Source: Terrimonas ginsenosidimutans
GTDB taxonomy: Bacteria; Bacteroidota; Bacteroidia; Chitinophagales; Chitinophagaceae
Direction: 5' to 3'
NCBI RefSeq assembly: GCF_022012415.1
Contig: NZ_JAKLTR010000017.1
Span: forward strand, 91,000 to 154,999
DNA length: 64,000 nucleotides
The notes under the pieces were generated by a model. The model was not told the DNA's origin and searched no databases. It saw only the letters and a program-made list of their open reading frames with translations. Shown here one piece after another: positions 16,650-25,965 of this stretch. The translations under genes and the position numbers were made by a program. The stretch's first letter is position 1. Each line of letters begins with the position of its first letter.

Positions 16650-19001
16650 ATGTTCCGCACAAACCTCAAGATTGCCTGGAGAAACCTTTTAAAAGACAAA
16701 CAATTTGCATTGATAAATGTGTTTGGACTGGCAACGGGACTGACCTGCGCCATTCTGATTTTTTTATGGATAGATGATGAGCTGAAATACGACAAATTCT
16801 TTAACAGCGATGAGCGGCTTTATCAGTTGATGGAATTCAAAGCAGGCGATGAGAGTACTGCCTCTGCGCAGTCATCGGGACTGCTGGCAGATGCGGTCGC
16901 AAAGCAGGTACGGGGAGTTGACTACGCAGCAGCAGTTGCGCCTCCGGACTGGTTTCCCCAATACACGCTCTCCGCTGACGAAAAAAATATTAAAGCCACC
17001 GGCCAATATGCAGGAAAAGATTATTTCAATATTTTCTCTTTCAAACTTATCGAAGGAAATAAAAGCCAGGTCCTCGAAAATAAAAACTCGATCGTTATCT
17101 CTGACGAACTTGCCCAAAAGCTTTTTGGGCAAACAACCAATGTAACCGGGCGCCCTGTTCGTTTCGACCAGGATACCACCTTCTTTGTTTCCGGAGTCTT
17201 TGAGAAAGTGCCGGCACAGTCTTCACAGCAATTTGATTTCGTTTTACCGTTTGATTATTTCAAAAGTATAAAAGAATGGGTAAATCTGTGGGATCATTCA
17301 GGCCCTCTCTGTTACGTGCTGCTCAATCGCAATACAGATATACAAATATTCAACAGGAATGTCGCAGATATAATCACACGCAGTACGGGGAATGCCTCAA
17401 GAAAAGTGCTCGCAACCCGGTTTTCTGATGCCTATCTGTATGGCCTGAATTCAGGAAAAGCCGGCGATAGCGGCAAGATCGGCTACGTGAAGCTGTTTTC
17501 TTTACTGGCACTCTTCATTCTGAGTGTGGCATGTATCAACTTCATGAACCTTAGCACTGCTAAAGCATCCAGGCGTCTAAAGGAAATTGGAATAAAGAAG
17601 GTGGTCGGCGCACGAAGACCGCAACTGATCTTTCAGTTTCTTACAGAATCACTGCTGTTAACACTGCTTGCGGCTGCATTTGCCTTGTTTTTCGTTTCCC
17701 TGCTGATCCCGGCATTTAATCAGATCACCGGCAAGCAGATCTCTTTTCATTTAACACCAGACCTCCTGCTCTCATTCATATTAATTATCGTCGCCACCGG
17801 CTTGCTCGCAGGATGCTACCCGGCATTATACCTTTCAAAATTCAACCCGCTTAATGTCTTAAAAGGAAAAATAGGAAGCTCGGTCGGCGAAGTGCTTTCC
17901 AGGAAAGGTCTTGTCGTTTTTCAATTTACTTTATCGACAGTTTTGATCGTCGCAGTAATGGTGATCTACCAGCAAATACAATTTATTCAATCGAAAGATA
18001 CAGGTTATAATAAAAACAATATCGTCCGGTTCTCCGCAGAAGGTGCCATCAAGGGGAAAGAGACTGTTTTTATTGAAGCGCTCAAAAAGATCGGCGGAGT
18101 CATTAACGCCAGCTCAACTTACCACAAAATCGTGGGGCGTGGATATAATCATTCCGGGATGGAGTGGGCAGGAAAAGAGCCTCAGCCGGAGATCTTCTTT
18201 GACGCATTTGAGGTGGATTATGATTTTGTGGAGACGATGGGTATGCAACTTTCAGAAGGAAGAACTTTTTCAAAAAAATTCGGTAATGATTCCTCAAACA
18301 TTGTCCTGAATGAAACGGCTGTTAAAAGGATGGGGCTGAAAGATCCCGTCGGGAAAACCATTCGCCGTTTTGGCAAGGATGTACAGATCATCGGAGTAGT
18401 GAAAGATTTTCATTTTGAGTCATTACATGAGCCGATCAAGCCGGCTTACCTGTTCTTATACGGAGGGAATACAATTATCGCCAGCGTAGAGACAGGTAAG
18501 ATGCAGGAGGCGATCAGGTCCATGGAGGAGTTGTATACCAAATTCAATCCGGGTTTTCCGTTTACCTATAGCCTGCTGGACGAGGCATTTCAAAAACAGT
18601 ATGAGTCAGAATCACGCGTATCCGCTCTTTCCAGGTACTTTGCGGGGCTGGCCATTATCATCTCCTGCCTTGGTCTTTTTGGTCTGGCGGCTTTCTCCGC
18701 TCAAAAAAGAAGAAAGGAGATCGGTGTACGCAAAGTCGTGGGAGCCTCCGTAGCAAATATTACGGCCATGCTATCGACCGACTTCCTCCGGCTGATCCTT
18801 ATTTCATTGATCATTGCTTTTCCTTTGTCCTGGTGGATCATGAGCACCTGGCTTCAAAACTTTGCATATCGCATAACTATCAATCCCTACATATTCATCA
18901 TTGCAGGCATATCTATTATTATGCTGACGCTATTCACCGTTACTTTTCAATCGGTGAAAGCGGCAATGACCAATCCGGTCAAAAGCCTGCGGTCGGAATA
19001 G
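16650..19001 (+). CDS. FtsX/MacB-type ABC transporter permease (second copy)
   Basis: A 783-residue paralogue of the permease at 5870 with the same layout. It has an N-terminal TM helix, an extracytoplasmic domain, three TM helices (~280-395), a second extracytoplasmic domain and three C-terminal TM helices. FtsX-type motifs are ASRRLKEIGIKKVVGA and KRRKEIGVRKVVGA. Both proteins end with the same NPVKSLRSE peptide, so they come from one expanded family. No ATPase gene is nearby. The gene follows the copy A repeat region and no two-component system lies beside it. Confidence 0.92.
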   Translation: MFRTNLKIAWRNLLKDKQFALINVFGLATGLTCAILIFLWIDDELKYDKFFNSDERLYQLMEFKAGDESTASAQSSGLLADAVAKQVRGVDYAAAVAPPDWFPQYTLSADEKNIKATGQYAGKDYFNIFSFKLIEGNKSQVLENKNSIVISDELAQKLFGQTTNVTGRPVRFDQDTTFFVSGVFEKVPAQSSQQFDFVLPFDYFKSIKEWVNLWDHSGPLCYVLLNRNTDIQIFNRNVADIITRSTGNASRKVLATRFSDAYLYGLNSGKAGDSGKIGYVKLFSLLALFILSVACINFMNLSTAKASRRLKEIGIKKVVGARRPQLIFQFLTESLLLTLLAAAFALFFVSLLIPAFNQITGKQISFHLTPDLLLSFILIIVATGLLAGCYPALYLSKFNPLNVLKGKIGSSVGEVLSRKGLVVFQFTLSTVLIVAVMVIYQQIQFIQSKDTGYNKNNIVRFSAEGAIKGKETVFIEALKKIGGVINASSTYHKIVGRGYNHSGMEWAGKEPQPEIFFDAFEVDYDFVETMGMQLSEGRTFSKKFGNDSSNIVLNETAVKRMGLKDPVGKTIRRFGKDVQIIGVVKDFHFESLHEPIKPAYLFLYGGNTIIASVETGKMQEAIRSMEELYTKFNPGFPFTYSLLDEAFQKQYESESRVSALSRYFAGLAIIISCLGLFGLAAFSAQKRRKEIGVRKVVGASVANITAMLSTDFLRLILISLIIAFPLSWWIMSTWLQNFAYRITINPYIFIIAGISIIMLTLFTVTFQSVKAAMTNPVKSLRSE

Positions 19002-19190
19002 GGCGAATATTTATGAGGCTTGTTTTCAGCTTCTGCAGATGCTTCAGCTCCTGACAGCTGTTATCCGGCGGTATTTCGGTCAATAGCCGTCTGTACTGCC
19101 AGGCGCCGCCCATTTCCGCCTTTTTTTTGAACGGTACCGCATTCAATCGGCTCATTCCTTAGCTTTATCGCTATAATTACAAGCACAAAT

Positions 19191-20504
19191 ATGAAAAAAA
19201 TCCTGCTTCCCGTCTGTTTGCTGCTGGGTGTTGTGTCCCAGGCGCAAATAAAAGCGGACGATGTAAAAAGCTTTACACTGAAGAACGGCATGAAATTCCT
19301 CGTTGTGGAAGACTATTCTATTCCCAATGCGAATATGTATCTTTTCTATCGTGTCGGATCGAGAAACGAATACCAGGGCATCACTGGCCTCTCCCACTTT
19401 TTTGAACATATGATGTTCAACGGTGCAAAAAAATACGGCCCAAAACAATTCGACCGCACAATGGAATTCAATGGCGGTGCAAATAACGCTTACACCCGGT
19501 CAGATGTGACCGTGTATACCAACTGGTTTCCCGCTTCAGCAACAGAAACCATCTTCGATCTGGAAGGCGACCGCATCTCCAGCCTCAGCATCGACCCGAA
19601 AATGGTGGAAAGCGAAAGAGGTGTGGTGCTGAGCGAAAGAAGCACGGGACTGGAAAACTCTCCCTGGCGCACACTTGGCGAAGCCGTAACTGCGCAGGCA
19701 TTCCAGGAACACCCCTATCACTGGCCGGTGATCGGCTATGAAGATGATATGAAGAACTGGAAACAGACTGACCTTGAACGCTACTTCAAAACATATTACG
19801 CACCAAATAACTGCGTTGTCGTAATGTCCGGCGCGATCAAAACAGAAAATATCAAAGCACTCGCTGAAAAATATCTTGAACCGATCCCTGCTCAGCCTGA
19901 ACCGCCCAAAGTTCACCAGGTTGAACCGGTACAAACAGGGGAAAGAAGGATCCTTGTTCAAAAAGATGTTGCCACTCCTTATCTGAATATCGTTTACAAA
20001 GCACCGGAAGCAAAACATGATGACTACTATGCCCTGGTATTGCTGAGCGATATTCTCAGCTCAGGAAAATCGTCACGCCTGTATGCTGCACTGGTTGACA
20101 ATAAGCAGCTCGCTACAACGATCTCTGCTTCTTATGGAGAGAGCTTCGATCCTACCACGTTTGACATCAGCGCGATTGCGGCAAAAGGTATCAAGGAAAC
20201 AGATCTTGAAAATGCGATCTATGAAGAGCTGGAAAAGATCAAAACCGGTGGTGTGACAGATAAAGAACTTCAGAAAGTGAAAAACCAGAAACTGATAGAG
20301 TTCTATAACCAGGTGCAAACCATCGACGGTAAATCGAACAATATCGGTACTTACGAAGTTTTCTTCGGCGATTATAAAAAGATGTTTGAAGCTCCTGATC
20401 GTTATAACAAAGTAACCGCAGATGATATCAAGCGCGTAGCCAACGCCTATTTCAGGAAAACAACGCGTACCGTTGGTATCCTTAAATCTAACACTGCAGA
20501 GTAA
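19191..20504 (+). CDS. M16 family zinc peptidase, catalytic subunit
   Basis: A 437-residue pitrilysin-family peptidase with a signal peptide (cleavage near SQAQ). The inverted zinc motif HXXEH is present as HFFEH in GLSHFFEHMMFNG, with the downstream Glu expected in the EGDRISSLSIDP/ESERGVVLSER region. The rest follows the two-domain M16 fold. Peptidases of this type degrade peptides in the periplasm, usually as a heterodimer of an active and an inactive chain. The gene 39 bases downstream encodes such a partner. Confidence 0.93.
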   Translation: MKKILLPVCLLLGVVSQAQIKADDVKSFTLKNGMKFLVVEDYSIPNANMYLFYRVGSRNEYQGITGLSHFFEHMMFNGAKKYGPKQFDRTMEFNGGANNAYTRSDVTVYTNWFPASATETIFDLEGDRISSLSIDPKMVESERGVVLSERSTGLENSPWRTLGEAVTAQAFQEHPYHWPVIGYEDDMKNWKQTDLERYFKTYYAPNNCVVVMSGAIKTENIKALAEKYLEPIPAQPEPPKVHQVEPVQTGERRILVQKDVATPYLNIVYKAPEAKHDDYYALVLLSDILSSGKSSRLYAALVDNKQLATTISASYGESFDPTTFDISAIAAKGIKETDLENAIYEELEKIKTGGVTDKELQKVKNQKLIEFYNQVQTIDGKSNNIGTYEVFFGDYKKMFEAPDRYNKVTADDIKRVANAYFRKTTRTVGILKSNTAE

Positions 20505-20543
20505 GCAGGAACATTTCTCAGCTAACATTACAAACAAACACAA

Positions 20544-21950
20544 ATGAAACAATCAATCTATATTCGATCCCTTGCTTTCTCACTGGCCTGCATGATAGGC
20601 CTGGTGGTGAATGCGCAGGACTATAAACTGCCCTCCTATCAGCAGTTCACGCTGAAGAACGGCCTGACCGTTTACCTGATGGAACAACATGATGTGCCTA
20701 TGGTCAGCGTATCCGCCATCCTACCTGCCGGTGCCATTTATGACGGAGAAAAAGGCGGCCTTGCGTCCCTGACAGCCACCGCCCTGAAACATGGTACGAA
20801 GAAATACCCAAAAGCGAAAATGGATGAGGAGCTCGACTTCATCGGCGCTTCCGTTTCAACGTATGCTTCCAAAGAGTCAGCTGGCCTATCCGCCCAATTC
20901 GCGGCAAAAGATAAAGACCTCGTGCTTGATATCATCAACGACCTCCTCACAGCTCCTGTTTTTGATACGGCTGAATTCACCAAAGAAAAAAGAAGAGCAT
21001 TGCTCAGACTGGAACAGGCAAAAGAAAGCCCGCGCAATGTGATCGGTTCTTATTTTGATAAACTCATTTACGGTGACCACGTTTACGGAAACATAATCAG
21101 CGGGACAGTTGGATCTGTAACAACTCTTTCCACAACTGATCTTAAACAATTCTATTCAGCGAACTATATCCCTAATGGATCGGCGATCTCTATTGTTGGC
21201 GATTTCAACAGCAAAGAGATGAAAGCACTCGTCACAAAAGTGTTCTCCGGCTGGGCGAAAGGCAAGCAGGACAATGCGAATCTTGCTGCCAAACCGATCA
21301 CTAAAGCAACAGGCAACAAAGTACTGCTGGTAAATAAAGATGACGCAAAGGAAACTACATTTCTTATCGGCTCACAGGGTATCGCGAGGAACAATCCTGA
21401 CTATGTTGCCGTAGAAGTGATCAATACACTTTTTGGCGGTCGTTTCACTTCAATGCTGAACGATGAGCTGCGTGTGAACTCCGGTCTTACGTACGGAGCT
21501 AACAGCCGCTTCGCTGCGCTGAAAAACGGCGGCACATTCGCTATTTCAACTTTTACAGCAGGCAAAACAACGGAACCCGCTATCGATAAAGCGCTCGAAG
21601 TATTGAAAAAACTTCACGAACAGGGTGTTGATGATACATCTCTTGCTTCTGCTAAGAACTATGTAAAGGGGCAGTTCCCTCCGAGATACGAAACAAGCGG
21701 TCAGCTCGCCGGTCTGCTCACACAGATGTACTGGTACAAGTTTGATGAATCTTTCATCAACAACTTCCAGAAGAATGTAGATGGACTTACGCTTGATAAA
21801 GCAAAATCCATCATCAAAACATATTTCCCGCAGGATAAACTCCAGTTCGTCCTGGTAGGCAAATCTGCTGATATTAAAAAGATCGCTGAAAAATACGGTC
21901 CCGTAACCGAAGTACAGATAAAAGAAGAACCAACGAAGAAAGCGTTCTAA
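20544..21950 (+). CDS. M16 family peptidase-like protein, noncatalytic partner
   Basis: A 468-residue exported protein with an M16 fold (signal peptide ending near VNAQ). At the place of the zinc motif it has SLTATALKHGTKKYP, so the HXXEH ligands are absent and the chain should be inactive. The C-terminal R/Y-type region (ELRVNSGLTYGANSRF) used for substrate positioning in M16 heterodimers is kept. It directly follows the active M16 gene, which fits an active/inactive pair as in mitochondrial processing peptidase-like bacterial systems. Confidence 0.92.
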   Translation: MKQSIYIRSLAFSLACMIGLVVNAQDYKLPSYQQFTLKNGLTVYLMEQHDVPMVSVSAILPAGAIYDGEKGGLASLTATALKHGTKKYPKAKMDEELDFIGASVSTYASKESAGLSAQFAAKDKDLVLDIINDLLTAPVFDTAEFTKEKRRALLRLEQAKESPRNVIGSYFDKLIYGDHVYGNIISGTVGSVTTLSTTDLKQFYSANYIPNGSAISIVGDFNSKEMKALVTKVFSGWAKGKQDNANLAAKPITKATGNKVLLVNKDDAKETTFLIGSQGIARNNPDYVAVEVINTLFGGRFTSMLNDELRVNSGLTYGANSRFAALKNGGTFAISTFTAGKTTEPAIDKALEVLKKLHEQGVDDTSLASAKNYVKGQFPPRYETSGQLAGLLTQMYWYKFDESFINNFQKNVDGLTLDKAKSIIKTYFPQDKLQFVLVGKSADIKKIAEKYGPVTEVQIKEEPTKKAF

Positions 21951-21963
21951 GGATAGTTTTAAC

Positions 21964-22060
21964 GTTCAATGGTTTTAAAGTTTAATGTTCGGGGCCAGCC
22001 TTACACATCAGACTTTAAAACCATTGAACATTTTAAACCCGTAAACTTTTAAACTTTTAT
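21964..22060. repeat. Inverted octamer array between M16 and rlmH
   Basis: A perfect 18-bp inverted repeat (21964-21981 with 22012-22029) is built of 8-bp units such as GTTCAATG and GTTTTAAA on the left and CATTGAAC and TTTTAAAC on the right. Further TAAAC octamers run up to the rlmH start region. It is one of a family described under findings. Confidence 0.8.
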
Positions 22061-22068
22061 TTCCTCCC

Positions 22069-22542
22069 ATGCGCATAGAACTCTGGTCGATCGGAAAGAA
22101 TCATGAACCGTATGTCAGGAGCGGTGTTGAAGATTTCACGAAACGCATCTCCAATTATTTCAAGGTTGACTGGTTGATCATACCTCCGCTAAAGAATGCC
22201 GGCATGCTGAGTGAAACGGACCTCAAGAAAAAAGAAGGGGAGATCATTCTTGAACGCCTTGATAAAGATGATTTCCTGGTGGCGCTGGATGAACGCGGTA
22301 AACAGCTTTCTTCAGAAGGGCTGGCCGATTTTCTTCAATCCCGCGCGAATGCCGGATCAAAGAAAGTTGTATTTCTTATCGGCGGTGCCTTTGGCATTGA
22401 TGAAGCAGTAATGAAACGGGCCAGTCTCAGCTGGAGCCTATCCAAGCTCGTATTTCCGCATCAGCTGGTCAGACTTATCCTTGCAGAACAGGTTTATCGC
22501 GCCTGCACGATCCTGCGCAATGAAAAGTATCATCATAAGTAA
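22069..22542 (+). CDS. rlmH: 23S rRNA (pseudouridine1915-N3)-methyltransferase
   Basis: A 157-residue SPOUT-class methyltransferase that methylates pseudouridine 1915 in helix 69 of 23S rRNA on assembled ribosomes, using S-adenosylmethionine. The length matches the family (~155). The trefoil-knot SAM-binding region is visible as VVFLIGGAFGIDEAV, followed by LSKLVFPHQLVRLILAEQVYRA, and the chain ends in the typical NEKYHHK. It lies alone between an octamer array and the rhomboid gene. Confidence 0.96.
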   Translation: MRIELWSIGKNHEPYVRSGVEDFTKRISNYFKVDWLIIPPLKNAGMLSETDLKKKEGEIILERLDKDDFLVALDERGKQLSSEGLADFLQSRANAGSKKVVFLIGGAFGIDEAVMKRASLSWSLSKLVFPHQLVRLILAEQVYRACTILRNEKYHHK

Positions 22543-22602
22543 GCGAAGCGCGGCTGCTTAAAGTAAAACGATTATCTTGAGCACTGAAAGTAACGGACAG
22601 CC

Positions 22603-23250
22603 ATGCAATTCACTTTAACTCTTATCATCGTCATAGTAACATGTATTGTTTCTATCACAGCCTTTAATAATCAGAAAATCATTGAAGATCTGATATTCTA
22701 CCCACCGGCAGTTACCCGCAGGAAACAATGGTATCGTTTTTTCAGTTGTGGGCTCATACACGCAGACTGGACGCATCTCATCTTTAATATGCTTGCTCTT
22801 TATATGTTCGGCGGAGCGGTGGAATCACAATTTGTTGCGATATTTGGAAATTCAGGCAAAGCCATCTACCTGCTGATGTATGTACTGGCGCTGGGAGTGT
22901 GTCTTATTCCGACTTTTGTAAAGCATAAGGACGATTATCACTACAGAAGCCTGGGCGCCTCCGGTGCAGTGAGTGCTGTTATATTTGCCGGCCTCCTTCT
23001 CGCTCCGTATAGTGAAGTTGGGCTTATATTTATTCCTTTTGTTCGCATTCCAGGCTTTGTATTCGCTCCTCTATATATCTTGATCTCGATCGCAATGGAG
23101 CGTCGTGGGAGAGATAACATAAACCATTCAGCTCATATCTTTGGCGCTTTGTTTGGCCTGGCCTTCGTGATCATTGTAGGCAAACTTGTCGCCGATTTTG
23201 ACGCTATTGCCTACTGTATACGAGGCATCGAATACTATTTCAACAAATAA
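22603..23250 (+). CDS. Rhomboid family intramembrane serine protease
   Basis: A 215-residue polytopic protein with about six TM helices. The catalytic Ser lies in SLGASGAVSAV (GxSG motif, Ser ~128) and the His in NHSAHIFGALFG near residue 187. The N-terminal HADWTHLIFNMLALYMFG segment is the conserved L1-loop/TM2 region. Rhomboids cleave single TM helices of other membrane proteins in the bilayer. The gene starts 60 bases after rlmH with a TATCTTGA box between, so it may be transcribed separately. Confidence 0.93.
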   Translation: MQFTLTLIIVIVTCIVSITAFNNQKIIEDLIFYPPAVTRRKQWYRFFSCGLIHADWTHLIFNMLALYMFGGAVESQFVAIFGNSGKAIYLLMYVLALGVCLIPTFVKHKDDYHYRSLGASGAVSAVIFAGLLLAPYSEVGLIFIPFVRIPGFVFAPLYILISIAMERRGRDNINHSAHIFGALFGLAFVIIVGKLVADFDAIAYCIRGIEYYFNK

Positions 23251-23362
23251 ATCCAATCTGAGCGTTACTGATTCCTAATATTTTTTGGGCACAAATAACG
23301 TTGATAATCAACTAATTTAGAGTGCTTTTTACGGGCCTTTTTAAAAACATTCTCCAAAAAGC

Positions 23363-23393
23363 TTTGAGATACTAAGTACATTTTCTACTTTTA
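23363..23393 (+). promoter_or_regulatory. Promoter of the T9SS-sorted protein
   Basis: TTTG (23363-23366), 19 bases and TACTTTTA (23386-23393) fit the Bacteroidota consensus with one change at the last base. This predicts a 5' leader of about 140 bases before the gene at 23542. Confidence 0.6.
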
Positions 23394-23541
23394 TCGCCGT
23401 AATACTTCTAATAGTATTTCTACTGAGCTCCGCTCCCCGTACTCTGATATCCCACAAAATTCCGCAGTTAAAATTCCCCGGCGTCTACATTAACGAGTGC
23501 CCTTAATGTCCTAATGAATAATTTTTTAATTCATTCATTAA

Positions 23542-24417
23542 ATGTCATACTGTATGAGAATTTTTACCCTTGGATTACTTAGTGTCTTATTTTTTACCGT
23601 TGCATCTGTTAACGCTAACGCGCAGTGTACACGTCCTCAGGGCATGACCGCCCAACCGTACAAACTACAGGGTTTGTGCTACATCTATATCCAGTTTGCG
23701 ATCCCTAACTCGAATGTCAGCATCGCGAACGTAGATGGATATGTTGCGCAGGGTACAGCCGGTCCAAATGGCGCTGTTACCATCCCTTATGATTGTGCAA
23801 AAGCACCCATTACGGGCGTTCAATCACTCACTGTCGGCGGACAGATCTGTACGCAGGTTCAGTTTGCACAGGAAGTCATTCTGCCTGTAAAATTCGAGTC
23901 GATCACTGTTGAGGTTGCTGCCGCTGGTGGCGCTCTGCTGAAATGGTCTACCTCCTTTGAGTTCAATAATGCTAAATACATTGTAGAAAAAAGCGCAGAT
24001 GGAAGAAGCTACTCTGCAGTTGGAGAAGTGGCTGGCGCTGTTAACTCCATTGAACTTAACAAATACAGCTTTACTGATGCTTCCTACAAAGCAGGTGACG
24101 TCAGCTTTTATCGCCTGAAACAGGTTGACTTCGACGGCACCACTTCTTTCTCCAAAGTTGTGTATATCAACAGCAGTGCAAAAGCAGGCCAAAGCGTCCG
24201 TGTAGCACCAAACCCGTTCCTGAACGAAGACATTCAACTGATCGGTGTAAAAGCTGCTGACATGAACAAGAACAATATCCGCGTTTTCAACCTCGCGGGC
24301 AAACAACTGAGCTTCGAGATCTCCGGATCAAACGCGATCCGCCTCGATCCTTCCCTGCCAAAAGGTGTTTATTTTGTGAACATTGGCGGCGCTTCTCACA
24401 AACTGTTAAAGAATTAA
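23542..24417 (+). CDS. Secreted protein with T9SS type A sorting domain
   Basis: A 291-residue exported protein. A second in-frame ATG at 23554 gives an equally good signal peptide (MRIFTLGLLSVLFFTVASV, cleavage near NAQ). The mid part (~120-210) looks like a fibronectin/Ig-like beta domain (LLKWSTSFEFNNAKYIVEKS, FYRLKQVDFDG). The last ~75 residues form the type IX sorting domain, with VAPNPFLNEDI, NIRVFNLAGKQL and PKGVYFVNIGG. It is therefore expected at the cell surface or released. The N-terminal domain with four Cys is not recognised. Confidence 0.88.
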   Translation: MSYCMRIFTLGLLSVLFFTVASVNANAQCTRPQGMTAQPYKLQGLCYIYIQFAIPNSNVSIANVDGYVAQGTAGPNGAVTIPYDCAKAPITGVQSLTVGGQICTQVQFAQEVILPVKFESITVEVAAAGGALLKWSTSFEFNNAKYIVEKSADGRSYSAVGEVAGAVNSIELNKYSFTDASYKAGDVSFYRLKQVDFDGTTSFSKVVYINSSAKAGQSVRVAPNPFLNEDIQLIGVKAADMNKNNIRVFNLAGKQLSFEISGSNAIRLDPSLPKGVYFVNIGGASHKLLKN

Positions 24418-24440
24418 GATCTTACGACGGTTCAGATAAT

Positions 24441-24477
24441 AAAGAAAAACCCTGGCGATTGCCAGGGTTTTTCTTTT
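24441..24477 (+). terminator. Strong rho-independent terminator
   Basis: CCCTGGC/GCCAGGG with loop GATT is extended by paired A and T tracts on both sides (24441-24477). It lies 24 bases after the T9SS gene and would work in both directions. Confidence 0.92.
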
Positions 24478-24564
24478 AGCTGGATCGTGGGTGAAGTTGC
24501 CGCAGGCAGTCGCCGGTGTGGGGGATTGAAAATTGAGGTGAGGAGTTTGGGGCGTTCTGTACGG

Positions 24565-24775
24565 TTTGCCGGGCGGGCAAGGGGCGCTTTTTTTTCGAAG
24601 GTTGTCTTGAAGACACTGTTTACGTTTTTTGCCGGAAGGGCAAGGGCGCTTTTTTTTCGACGGGAGGTCGAAGACTCTGTTTACTTTTTTGCCGGACGGG
24701 CAAGGGCGCTTTTTTTTCGAGGGGTTGCCTCGAAGACTCCGTTTACTTTTTTTGCCTTGATGCAAAAAAAGTAAC
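24565..24775 (+). repeat. Tandem ~61-bp hairpin units, forward array
   Basis: Three units start at 24565, 24628 and 24688, and the start of a fourth runs into a longer hairpin at 24751 (periods 63, 60 and 63). Each unit has TTTGCCGG-n-CGGGCAAGGGCGC, a run of T, a short stem-loop TTCGAn..nTCGAA, and GACTCTGTTTAC. The stem-loop sequences differ between units but stay paired. The same units occur in the opposite orientation at 25350-25425 and 25810-25965. Confidence 0.85.
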
Positions 24776-24960
24776 AAAAAAAGATCAAGGCTGGGAAAAA
24801 TGGCTAAAAATGGGAGGATGTCACCTGCACCAAAAAAAACTCGCCGGAGGAGTGTTTCAGTTCGTTTGGCGTGCTGGCTCAGACAGTTTTTTGGCGCCTT
24901 CGCACACCTGGGGTGTGGCTCAGACGGTGCCAGCCTCCCATTTTCTTAACGCCATTTTTT
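24751..24960 (-). repeat. Diverged core copy, inverted
   Basis: Read on the minus strand, this stretch aligns with the cores at 25145-25350 and 25584-25815. Shared blocks are AATGGCGTTAA, TGTCTGAGCC, CATTTTTAGCCATTT and CCTTGATCTTTTTTTG followed by the TTACTTTTTTTGC hairpin. It is clearly homologous but much less similar than the other two copies are to each other. Confidence 0.7.
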
Positions 24961-24989
24961 CCAAGGCCGGGGCGTTGAGGGAGGAGGAT

Positions 24990-25425
24990 TCGTTTGCGAG
25001 GAAGATTCGTTATAACTCAGTAGCTGTATCATAGTTTGATGGTGAACTCTTCTTATCATATACATTTTAAAAAAAATAAGCTGCGAGAACCGTGAGGCTA
25101 CATTCCTTTAAAGGCCTACTACCCGCTTTGAGAGGGGGCCGGCATAGCGCAAATGGCGTTAAAAAAATTATGGGCGTAACCGACGAGCCGAAGGCGAGGG
25201 CGCTAAAATATTGTCTGAGCCCAACACGCCAATCAATCCTAAGCCTGGACGGGCGAGTTTATTTTAGTGCCAGGTGCAGCCCATAATTTTTAGCCATTTG
25301 CGCGTAGCCTTGATCTTTTTTTGTTACTTTTTTTGCATCAAGGCAAAAAAAGTAAACGGACCCTTCGAGGCAACCCCTCGAAAAAAACGCCTTGCCCGCC
25401 CGGCAAAAAATGTAAACAGAGTCTC
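24990..25425 (+). repeat. Repeat element, direct copy 1
   Basis: From a TTGCGAGGAAGATTCGTT block through AGAACCGTGAGGCTACATT, the core (25145-25295), the hairpin TTACTTTTTTTGC/GCAAAAAAAGTAA (25324-25354) and one to two reversed hairpin units. The same order of blocks recurs at 25440-25965, offset by 439 bases in the core. No frame has a recognisable domain. Confidence 0.85.
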
Positions 25426-25439
25426 CGAAATAAAGAGGC

Positions 25440-25965
25440 GGTTGCAAGGAAGGTTCGTTGTATCTCAGTTACTGTATTACAAATTGTCGTGGTACTATTC
25501 CTGATAACAGAAAACAAAACTTACAAGAACCGTAAGGCTACATTTATGTCAAGGCATCCTGCCTGCTTTAAGAGGGGGCGGCCTAGCGCAAATGGCGTTA
25601 AAAAAATTATGGGCGTAACCGACGAGCCGAAGGCGAGGGCGCTAAAATATTGTCTGAGCCCAACACGCCAATCAATCCTAAGCCTGGACGGGCGAGTTTA
25701 TTTTAGTGCCAGGTGCAGCCCATAATTTTTAGCCCCCGCATCGAGTGCGGGGCTGGCTATTTGCGCGTAGCCTTGATCTTTTTTTGTTACTTTTTTTGCA
25801 TCAAGGCAAAAAAAGTAAACGGAGTCTTCGACCTCCCGTCGAAAAACAGCGCCCTTGCCCGTCCGGCAAAAAATGTAAACAGAGTCTTCACGGCAACCCC
25901 TCGAAAAAAAAGCGCCCTTGCCCGCCCGGCAAACTCCAAACAGAGCCCTTCGACGCTCCCAGTCG
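25440..25965 (+). repeat. Repeat element, direct copy 2
   Basis: It is homologous to 24990-25425. Over 151 bases (25584-25734 against 25145-25295) the two copies are identical. Copy 2 has a 24-base insert after 25734 that forms a CCCCGCA/TGCGGGG hairpin. It ends in the T hairpin (25787-25817) and a reversed array of two to three ~61-bp units that reaches the end of tilS. Confidence 0.85.

Noticed and set aside
24565..24745. CRISPR-like array
   Set aside because: The ~61-bp units are repeated nearly throughout. There are no unique spacers of constant length and no cas genes.
24565..24775. Integron attC sites
   Set aside because: The hairpin units have a similar length, but I see no GTTRRRY-type core boxes and no cassette genes or integrase.
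24406..24777. Open frames of 60-134 codons in the repeat mosaic (24.4-26.1 kb, both strands)
   Set aside because: They translate the tandem units and runs of A/T (Lys/Phe-rich, repeated FFAGRARALFF-type peptides) and appear in several frames at once.
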